Source: Candidatus Rifleibacteriota bacterium
GTDB lineage: Bacteria; UBP17; UBA6191; JACPRK01
Reading direction: 5' to 3'
DNA length: 49,727 nt
Assembly: GCA_016213865.1 (NCBI GenBank)
Contig: JACQZL010000303.1
Span: forward strand, 1 to 49,727
Below the pieces are notes generated by a model, which saw nothing but the letters and a program-made list of their open reading frames with translations, did no database searches and was not told the DNA's origin. Position numbers and translations under genes: made by a program. Of the stretch, positions 1 through 6,700 are shown piece after piece (within the stretch, counting starts at the first letter, position 1; each line of letters begins with the position of its first letter).

Positions 1-617
1 CACTCGATGACGGCGCGGAGCGCGTCGGGAAAGAGCGGCAGCGGCACGATCAGCCCCGAGAAGACGTAGACGGCTGCAAACGAGAGCCGCGCCAGGCCCT
101 CGCCCGCGATGGTCCACAGCAGGAGGACCGACAGCAAGGCCGTGACCGCGGCCGCCAGCAACAGCGCCAGGCCCAGGGCAGCGGCCGACGTGAGTCCGGC
201 CTCGAACGACGCCGGCGGCTGGAGGCCCAGCGCCAGCGCCGCCGCCAGCGCGAGGGGCACGGCCCGCAGGGCAGTCGGCACCAGCCGGAGGGCCAACGAC
301 CGGGTGAACCAGAGGCCGTACAGGTCGACCGGCCGCAGCAACTCGTAGACGACGTTCCCCGAGCGGATCATCTCCCGGATTTCGGGCTCGACGTTCCACG
401 GGAGCATCGCGAAGACGGCCTGCCCCAGCCAGACGTAGGTGACCACCTGCTCCAGGGACATGGGCTGAGTCGCCGTCGAAGCCCGGTAGAACGCTTCGAA
501 GATCATGACGCGGATCAGTCCCCAGAAGAGCTGCGTCACGAGGCCCGCGAACGCGGCCGCGCGATACTGCAGGAGAACGCGCGCCCGGGCGCCCAGGAAA
601 GCCACGTACGGCCTCAT
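1..617 (-). CDS. ABC-2 type exporter permease, partial (C-terminus beyond left edge)
   Basis: About 205 codons are visible, starting at ATG 617 with MRPYVAFLGARARVLLQ. The ATG overlaps the TGA of the upstream ATPase gene (ATGA), which fixes the start and shows translational coupling. The visible protein has several hydrophobic helices, including segments around LVTQLFWGLIRVMIFEAFY and a long Ala/Leu-rich stretch, and a middle segment with EIREMIRSGNVVYELLRPVD. That segment resembles the ABC-2 permeases of the DUF990 / viologen-exporter type, which pair with exactly this kind of ATPase. The role is presumably the inner-membrane subunit of an exporter of small hydrophobic or cationic compounds. 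The substrate is unknown. The downstream end, where a second permease would be expected, lies outside the window. Confidence 0.8.
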   Translation of the reverse strand, partial: MRPYVAFLGARARVLLQYRAAAFAGLVTQLFWGLIRVMIFEAFYRASTATQPMSLEQVVTYVWLGQAVFAMLPWNVEPEIREMIRSGNVVYELLRPVDLYGLWFTRSLALRLVPTALRAVPLALAAALALGLQPPASFEAGLTSAAALGLALLLAAAVTALLSVLLLWTIAGEGLARLSFAAVYVFSGLIVPLPLFPDALRAVIE

Positions 618-1600
618 CTCGAGAGCGAGCCGTAGAGGCGGGCGATGACCTCTTCGATGGGCGGGTTCTCGACGAAGAGGTCGCGGATGGCGTGCTTCGC
701 GGCGATCTCGGCGATCAGGTCCGCGGCGGCGATCCGGGCCGGATCGAAGCGCAGGTGGACGCGATGTCCCTCGCGGCTCACGAGGGTCGCGTTCGCGGTC
801 TCCACGTGGTCCCCCTCGTCTTCCAGATCGACCGTCAGGCTGCGCTGGGTCGTGACCCGCGAACGCAGCTCGGCCAGCGTGCCGTCGCACAGCAGCCGTC
901 CGTCTCCCAGCACCAGCACCCGGTTCGAAAGCGCCTCGATGTCGTCGAGGTCATGCGTCGTCAGGATGACGGTCACCTCGCGCTCGCGGTTGGCGCGCCG
1001 CACGAAGTCGCGCACCGCCAGCTTCGAGACCGCGTCCAGGCCGATGGTCGGTTCGTCCAGGAAGACCAGCCGCGGCTCGTGGAGGAGCGAGGCCGCCAGG
1101 TCGCACCGCACCCGCTGTCCCAACGAGAGCTGGCGCACCGGCACGTCCAGGAGCGGCCCCAGGTCCAGCTCCTCGACCAGCTTGGCGCGCACCCGGCGAT
1201 ACTGGGCCGGCTCGAGGCGGTAGATTTCCGCGAGCAGGTCGTACGACTCGACCACGGGCAGGTCCCACCAGAGCTGCGTGCGCTGGCCGAAGACCACCCC
1301 GAGCTCACCCGCCGTCGCGATTCGCTCCCGCCAGGGGACGCGTCCCAGGACCCGGCACACGCCCTCGTCCGGCACCAGGATGCCCGAGAGGACCTTGACC
1401 GTGGTGGACTTGCCGGCCCCATTGGGTCCGATGTACCCGACCAGCTCGCCTCGTCCGATATCGAAGCTCAACCCGTCGAGCGCGCGCACGGTCCGATACC
1501 TGCGCTGGACCAACCCGCGAACGGCCCCCAGCAAGCCGGGCTGACGCTCGGCCACCTGGAAGGTCTTGGTCAGGTTCTCGACGGAGACGATGGCATCCAC
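614..1600 (-). CDS. ABC transporter ATP-binding protein (ABC-2 exporter)
   Basis: The protein is 328 residues from GTG 1600. The open frame extends upstream to 1726, but that part is encoded by a palindromic repeat and lacks family similarity, so the start just before DAIVSVENLTKTF is preferred. Visible motifs are Walker A (GYIGPNGAGKST), Q-loop region (GVVFGQRTQLWWDLP), signature LSLGQRVR, Walker B (LVFLDEPTIGLD) and the H-loop (TTHDLDDIE). The RQPGLLGAVRGL insert after the first strand and the QRTQLWWDLP segment are typical of ATPases paired with DUF990-type permeases, including the viologen exporter class. It energises export by the permease translated from the overlapping ATG at 617. The family is sure; the substrate cannot be told. 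Confidence 0.9.
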   Translation of the reverse strand: MDAIVSVENLTKTFQVAERQPGLLGAVRGLVQRRYRTVRALDGLSFDIGRGELVGYIGPNGAGKSTTVKVLSGILVPDEGVCRVLGRVPWRERIATAGELGVVFGQRTQLWWDLPVVESYDLLAEIYRLEPAQYRRVRAKLVEELDLGPLLDVPVRQLSLGQRVRCDLAASLLHEPRLVFLDEPTIGLDAVSKLAVRDFVRRANREREVTVILTTHDLDDIEALSNRVLVLGDGRLLCDGTLAELRSRVTTQRSLTVDLEDEGDHVETANATLVSREGHRVHLRFDPARIAAADLIAEIAAKHAIRDLFVENPPIEEVIARLYGSLSR

Positions 1601-1913
1601 GGGCGCACAGTCTACGACGGGTTGAAGGGGTACCGACCAAGTCCGAGAGACTGGGCCGCACAGTTCGCGCCGTAGGGGCGGGGCTCGCCCCCGCCCGAAA
1701 GCCTGGCCCAGAGCGGGCGGGGACAAGCCTCGCCCCTACCTTCCGCGGAGCCAAGTGTGCGGAGAATCGCGCCCAAGATGGTCGCTGCCGTTGAATGGCA
1801 TGGGGAGTCCTGGTTGCCGGAGGTCCGGGCTCGCCGGACTCCGATCCGCTCAGAGCGCCTACGGCTGCTCTTGCCGGCATAGACACCGACATCACCAGTC
1901 ACGGCTACGGTCT
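1601..1913. other. Intergenic region with a large palindrome, no gene seen
   Basis: This lies downstream of the SecB-like gene and upstream of the ABC ATPase, both on the minus strand. Its only clear structure is the imperfect inverted repeat at 1672-1739. I see no convincing coding sequence; the open frames here are shadows with no recognisable domain. Confidence 0.5.
1672..1739. repeat. Palindromic (REP/BIME-like) repeat, variant of family A
   Basis: Left arm 1672-1697 and right arm 1714-1739 are 26-bp inverted repeats with three mismatches, separated by 16 bp. The arms begin GTAGGGGCG and are a diverged form of the 24-bp repeat seen perfect at 15723-15746 and 15837-15860. It could form a stable hairpin and act as a transcription barrier between two operons. 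Confidence 0.7.
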
Positions 1914-2468
1914 TCACTTGCCAGGCGTCTTACGCCCCGGTTTGATCGGCCCGGGTCGAGGGTCGCTGAGTACTCGGCGGATCGGCAACAACATCCCCGG
2001 AAACCCGCACTTGGCGCCCAGATCCAGGACGGCCTCTCGAAAGAAGGGCCAGGCAGTCTGGGCCGCGTTCATGAAGGAAAAGGCACCCAAGACTGCGGTC
2101 GTCGGCGGCACGGCAGCAGGCACTCGATACGTCACCTCGAGCCTGAGGTTCAACTCGAGAAACGGCGGGGCGTCCTTGGACGGCCTGGCCAGAACATCCA
2201 GCCCGAGCACCACCCGCAGCCCCCCGTCGCGACAGACAGCATCGACTTGCAGGGAGTGATCGGCGTAGAGAGCCTCTCCGGAAGGTACCTGATGCTGGGT
2301 GGCCCTCGCCTGAAGAGAGAGGAAACGCAGACCCTCCATCCGGCAAGAGGTGCTCAGAGACTCGAGCACTGCGTGGTCGGACGGGCTGCTTGGAGCGGGC
2401 AGCCTGCTTCCCGAGAATCGGACCTCCCCGGTCAGTAGCTCAGTTGGGACGCTTCCAGGCTGAAGCAT
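1914..2468 (-). CDS. SecB-like chaperone of a toxin-antitoxin-chaperone module
   Basis: The protein is 184 residues from ATG 2468, which is preceded by a strong ribosome binding site (GAGGAGG) on the minus strand. The longer open frame up to 2909 only shadows the antitoxin gene. The C-terminal half, from about LELNLRLEVTYRVP through NAAQTAWPFFREAVLDLGAK to GFPGMLLPIRRV, matches the SecB fold, where the equivalent segment is CPNILFPYARECI...GTFPQLNLAPVNF. SecB-like proteins bind unfolded clients. In Mycobacterium tuberculosis, Rv1957 (about 181 residues) sits directly after higB1-higA1 and protects the antitoxin from degradation. Gene order, length and the 29-nt overlap with the antitoxin match that arrangement. 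I infer the same role here. The call as SecB-like is strong; the client is inferred. Confidence 0.82.
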   Translation of the reverse strand: MLQPGSVPTELLTGEVRFSGSRLPAPSSPSDHAVLESLSTSCRMEGLRFLSLQARATQHQVPSGEALYADHSLQVDAVCRDGGLRVVLGLDVLARPSKDAPPFLELNLRLEVTYRVPAAVPPTTAVLGAFSFMNAAQTAWPFFREAVLDLGAKCGFPGMLLPIRRVLSDPRPGPIKPGRKTPGK

Positions 2469-2940
2469 CGTCCTCCTCGTCGGTGAAACGGGCAGCGGGT
2501 ATGGAAGGGGTAACAACGCGGAACTCAGTCTCGCCGGAGGCGGCCTGCAGGCCCATCCGTTCCTCGATCCTCTGCAGTCGCCGGCAGATGCTCTCGAGCA
2601 ACTCGTGGGGCACGGTGTCATCTTTCTTGGTTGCAGGCGCCACGTCCTTGCTGACGCAAACAGCGACAGTGCAACCGAGCACTCGTGCGAACTTCCACAG
2701 GGTCGCGATCGAGATCTTGGTTTCGAGCCGCAGGATGCGACCCACTTGAGTAGGACTGGTCCCCATTCGCTTGGCAACCTCACGCAGGCTGAGCCCACTG
2801 TCGTCAAGTCTCGCCTGAAGCTCTCGAGCCAAATCCATCGAGGCACGCCAATCATCGATCTGATGGGCAGCTTCGGGATCTTGGCGGGCCTCCCAAATCT
2901 CCCTTTCAAGGTCGGTCATTTGCCGCGTTCCGCGCTTCAT
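2440..2940 (-). CDS. higA: HigA-like antitoxin, XRE-type HTH with C-terminal extension
   Basis: The protein is 166 residues. Its ATG at 2940 overlaps the toxin stop (ATGA). Residues ~35-95 form an XRE helix-turn-helix (GLSLREVAKRMGTSPTQVGR ... KISIATLWKFARVLG), the usual HigA DNA-binding and toxin-neutralising domain. After residue ~105 there is a ~60-residue tail (VPHELLESICRRLQRIEER, then a linker ending near DDASAWKRPN). Ordinary HigA antitoxins mostly lack such a tail. In chaperone-dependent (TAC) systems a similar extension, the chaperone-addiction region, is bound by the SecB-like protein. The tail here is therefore the expected docking site for the next gene's product. The protein should autorepress the promoter ahead of the toxin gene. 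Confidence 0.85.
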   Translation of the reverse strand: MKRGTRQMTDLEREIWEARQDPEAAHQIDDWRASMDLARELQARLDDSGLSLREVAKRMGTSPTQVGRILRLETKISIATLWKFARVLGCTVAVCVSKDVAPATKKDDTVPHELLESICRRLQRIEERMGLQAASGETEFRVVTPSIPAARFTDEEDDASAWKRPN

Positions 2941-3299
2941 CTCTCCCTCGCCTCCTTGGCGCGCTTTCGCACCTGTTCAGCATCACGGTGAGGAAGCCTC
3001 TGAGCCTTCTTCACGCATATCCAGAGGACCCATACGCGATTCTGCTTGCCGGCCACGAAGTACAGCCTGATCGGAAATGTGTAGCCCCCGACGTGAATGT
3101 TCCGAATGGGGCCCTCAAAGGTCTCGATGCCATGTCCCCGGATGTTGGGGCCTTCCTCACCAATCGCCTCCAGCACCGCCAGGAGTCTCAGATACAGCTC
3201 GCGGTGGCGCTTCTTCAGGGTGTCCCAGAGCTTGCGGCAGACGTCAGGAAACTCGGCTCGATTGGGAAAGAAGTCGACGAGAAATGGAGGTCGGCTCAC
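2937..3299 (-). CDS. higB: HigB/RelE-fold toxin
   Basis: The protein is 120 residues from GTG 3299. An in-frame TAA at 3309-3311 leaves no start further upstream, so this GTG is well constrained. The sequence has the RelE/ParE superfamily pattern: N-terminal helices rich in K/R (CRKLWDTLKKRHRELYLRLL), then GPNIRGHGIETFEGPIRNI and the strand/turn IRLYFVAGKQNRVWVLWICVKK that carries the C-terminal basic residues of the active site. HigB toxins cut ribosome-associated mRNA. This one is the first gene of a toxin-antitoxin-chaperone operon, the typical order of HigBA modules. Cleavage activity and specificity are not shown by the sequence. Confidence 0.8.
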   Translation of the reverse strand: MSRPPFLVDFFPNRAEFPDVCRKLWDTLKKRHRELYLRLLAVLEAIGEEGPNIRGHGIETFEGPIRNIHVGGYTFPIRLYFVAGKQNRVWVLWICVKKAQRLPHRDAEQVRKRAKEARER

Positions 3300-3301
3300 A
3301 A

Positions 3302-3334
3302 GGTAATGTTACCATCCTTGGTATCGGCTCGCAA
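3302..3334 (-). promoter_or_regulatory. Promoter and candidate HigA operator of the TAC operon
   Basis: On the minus strand a -35 box TTGCGA (3334-3329) and a -10 box TAACAT (3311-3306) are spaced by exactly 17 bp. The palindrome GGTAACATTACC (3313-3302) covers the -10 box and is a natural operator for the antitoxin. Transcription would start close to the GTG at 3299, which leaves no room for a Shine-Dalgarno site, so the toxin mRNA may be leaderless. Confidence 0.55.
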
Positions 3335-3401
3335 CCAGCTCCTACCCAAGGGGAGTGACGCCGACTCATGGGATTACGACCAGTGGTCGCTTTTCTGGTT
3401 T

Positions 3402-3421
3402 GTAGCGCGGGGGCTTGTCCC
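3402..3421 (+). repeat. Family A palindromic repeat, left part interrupted by the MITE
   Basis: Twenty bases of the family A repeat (GTAGCGCGGGGGCTTGTCCC) stop at 3421. The rest of the repeat (CCGC) is found only after the inserted element, following the duplicated GGGCTTGTCCC at 3627-3637. This shows that the element jumped into a pre-existing repeat. Confidence 0.75.
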
Positions 3422-3626
3422 AATGGCATTAAATCGTGATGGTTCTCATCTCCTGCCATGGGTTTGCCGGCGAGGCCGCAACGGTGGCCACGCCAGAAGG
3501 TAGAAGCGGCTTCCAGCCGCTTTTTGGGCGGCCGGGCTCACGTCCGGCTCCGAGGAAGCGGCAAGATGCCGCTTCTACCTTGCCGACGCCTGTCATGCCT
3601 CTCCTGGTGAGGGATTTAATGCCATT
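3422..3626. mobile_element. 205-bp MITE-like element with 14-bp perfect inverted termini and 11-bp target duplication
   Basis: The ends are AATGGCATTAAATC (3422-3435) and its exact reverse complement (3613-3626). Immediately outside, GGGCTTGTCCC occurs as a direct repeat at 3411-3421 and 3627-3637. The interior has no coding capacity for a transposase but contains a second large palindrome (arms 3497-3522 and 3556-3581). It is therefore a non-autonomous element that needs a transposase encoded elsewhere. Confidence 0.75.
3497..3581. repeat. Nested palindrome inside the MITE (AAGCGGC-type)
   Basis: Two 26-bp inverted arms starting AAGGTAGAAGCGGC match except for a few central bases, and each arm is itself palindromic (AGCGGC ... 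GCCGCT). The arrangement resembles a BIME made of two REP-type units, carried within the mobile element. Confidence 0.6.
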
Positions 3627-3761
3627 GGGCTTGTCCCCCGCTGCTACTCGGCTTCTCGGCTCATCCATCGGCAGAGTATGCACCCTGCCCAAGACGCAGC
3701 GTCGCACTCCCCTGCGGCCCTCTGACTCGCCGAGCCAGACGACCTCGAGCCCCCAGGCCGT

Positions 3762-6700
3762 CTACCCCCCGACCATCTCGTACGCGTAGACCGCCGGCCG
3801 GCCGGTCGGGCCCCCGTCGTCGGCCCCGCAGAGCTGGCGACCGCTCGGCGACCAGCGGCAGGCGATAGCGGCGGAGCCCAGGCCGGCCGTGCAGAGCAGC
3901 TCGCAGCGCGGGAAGTCCCAGACGCCCAGCGTGCCGTCGCCGCCGCCGGAAACCAGCCGGGCGCCGCCGGCGGAGAAAGCGAGACACGTCACGCTCTCGG
4001 CGTGCCCGGCCAGTACCGCCACGGGCTGGCGGGTGCAAGCGTCCCAGACCCGGAGCGCCGCGTCGAAGCCGCCCGAGACGAGCCGGCCGCCGTCCGGGGA
4101 GAACGCCACCGCGCCGACGCCGTGGGTGTGCCCTTCCAGCACTCCGAGCTGCTTTGCGCCCTTCAGGTCCCAGAGCGCGACCGTGTGGTCCCAGCCGCCC
4201 GAGGCGAGGGTCGAGCCGTCCGGAGAGAACGCCACCGCCAGCACGCGTTCGGCGTGGCCGGAGAGCGCCAGCCGCTCCTGCCCCGTGGCGACGTCCCAGA
4301 GCCGGATCAGCCGGTCCCAGCCGGCCGTCGCCACCAGGCGCCCGTCCGGGGAGAACGCGATCGCCAGGACCTGGCTCGGCTGGCTCGCAAACGTCGCGAC
4401 CTCCCGGCCGGTCCCGGTGGCCCAGAGCTTGACAATGCCGTCGTGACAGCCCGAGGCCAGCCGCGTCCCGTCGGGAGAGTAGGCGACAGCCTTGACGCTG
4501 TGCGTGTGACCGGCCAGCGCATGGAGCTGCCGGCCCGTCAAAGCATCCCAGACGCGCACCGCCCCGTCGCGGCCCCCGGTGACGACGCGCGTCACGTCCG
4601 GAGAGTAGGCCGCGGACTGCAGCTCGCCAGCGGACTCGGACGTCGCCATCCGTCCCGAGACCAGGGCTCCGGTGGCCGGCCGGCTGACCCGGCGCAGCCA
4701 TCGGGGGCGCCCCGGACTGCTGCACCACGACGCGACCTCCTGTTCCAGGAGCGCCGCCGCGGGATCGTCCGCGGCGTCCACGAAGAGCTGGTTCCGGAGC
4801 TCCGGCCCCAGGTCCGCGGGTCTCGCGTCGATCGCGCGCGCAACGCGCTCGAGCGCCCTTGACTGGCACGTTAGCTGACCGCGGAGCGTCGCGCCCGTGA
4901 GGTGGTCGGCTGCCAGCGCCGCGCCGAGGTCCTCGAGGATCGCCTGGCAACCCAGGCGGCCGGCCTTCGCCTCGAGAAAGCCCGGGTCGGCCAGCAACTG
5001 GGCCAGCTCCCGGCTCGAGCCCGCGCCCGTCAGATGGGCGGGCAGGTGGCAGAGGGCCACGTCGTCGCCATGCCGGCGCCAGTCGCCGTAGTGGCGGGCC
5101 AACTGGGCGTGACGCTCCCGCCGTTCGCCCGGGGTCTGCTGGGCCCGCACGAACTCGACGAAGGCCGGATGGCGAAGTTCGAGCAGTCCGGAGCCCGCGA
5201 CGAAAGGCGCCAGGTCGGCCAGGGGCAGCCGCTCGAGCCTCCGGCCCAGGAGCAACGCCACCTCCTCCGACGACAGCGCCTCCCGCGCCTCCGCCAGCAG
5301 CGCCAGCAGCGAACGGAGGGCGTGCCGGCCCTCGAGGCCGCTCGCCGTCCAGAGGCCTTGCCACAGCCCTGCCAGACTGTCGGGGAGCGGCTTCTCCGGA
5401 TCGAGCACCCCGGCCCGGACCTGTTCGAGCACGTTCGCCAGGTAGAGGCATCCGCCCGCCGCGGCCGCCAGCGCGTCCGTCACGAACCGGCCGGGCAATT
5501 CCAGCCCGCGCGCCAGCTCGCCGAAGACGAAGGCCGATTCCTCCGCCGACAGAGGACCGACCTCCAGCCCGGCGTGGTCGGCGCCGGTCAACTCGAAGTG
5601 GGCATCACTGCCCGTGCGACAGCTTCCCAGGATGTGAACGCCCCGCGGCAATCGCTCGGGCAGCAACCGGAAGAGCGCCGGGCCGCTCGAGGCCTGGGCC
5701 CCCTCGTCGAGGCCATCGAGCACCAGGACCAACCGCTCGTCGGGTGAAAGCCACTCCGAGATCTCGGTCAGCAGGCCGCCGAAAGCAGCGGAGGCCGCCC
5801 CGGCAGTGGACGGACACTGCACGGGGCGCTGGAATCGGCTGCCGAGCTGCCGGAAGAGCGACCGGAAGACGGCCACGGCCGAGCCATCGGCCGGACGGGC
5901 CGACAGGAAATGATAGACGGCCCCGAACTGCCGGGCCAACCGCGCCATCAGGGTCGACTTCCCGCGCCCCTCTTGCCCGTGTAGCAGCATCAGGCCCGAA
6001 GGGCGCGACGCCAGCCAGTCTTCCACCGCGTGCAGCAATTCCGCGCGCCCGAGAAATTGCCGGTCGAGGTCCAGGAGGCGCTGGCGCTGGTAGCGTGAGG
6101 CCCCCGCCGCCTCCGGTCCGGCGTCGCCGGGGCCACCGGCCAGCAGGCCGGGTGCGAGTTGCTCCAGTTCGTCGGCCAGATCGCCCGAGGCGAAGCAGCA
6201 CCGCTCGAGGCAGTCCTCGAAGACGAGGGCGTCGGTGCCGGACCGCCGGCCACTGGTCAGGAACAGCCGGGTGGGCAGCGGCGCGGCGCGCCAGGGGCCC
6301 GACTCGGGCGGCCGGAAGACGACCAGCGGGTGGAGGGGCAGCACTCGCGAACGGTCGGCCGCGACCAGGTAGACCCTGCCGGGTGCCAGCGGCGTTGGAA
6401 GCGTCAGGGCGACCGGCGAGGGCTCGGTCGCGGCCCCCGTGAGCTGCCAGACCCGATCTCCGGCGTCAGGACCGTCCGACTTCGCGGTCGACGGGAGGGC
6501 CACCAGCACGTAGCCGCGCAGGCAGGTTACCCGCTCCAGCAAGGTCTCGACCGCGGGGCCCAGTTCGGCCAGGTTCGCCGCAGTCTCGGCGGCGCCGCTC
6601 GCGGGCTCCGGTGCCGGCTGTCCCCGTTCCGGCAGCGGGAGGCGGCCCCAGTCGAGCGCCTCGGGCAACCGCGTCAGCTCGGGCACGAACGGGACTGTCC

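Noticed and set aside
692..1675. Long plus-strand frame opposite the ABC ATPase
   Set aside because: It mirrors the ATPase codons, has no domain, and the minus-strand gene shows all ABC motifs.
2469..2909. Upstream extension of the SecB-like frame to 331 residues
   Set aside because: The added part overlaps the antitoxin gene in another frame. The start at 2468 has a strong ribosome binding site and fits the family length.
3661..5451. 596-codon minus-strand frame overlapping the WD40 gene
   Set aside because: Ala/Gly/Arg/Pro-rich shadow of the WD40 gene, in a different frame.
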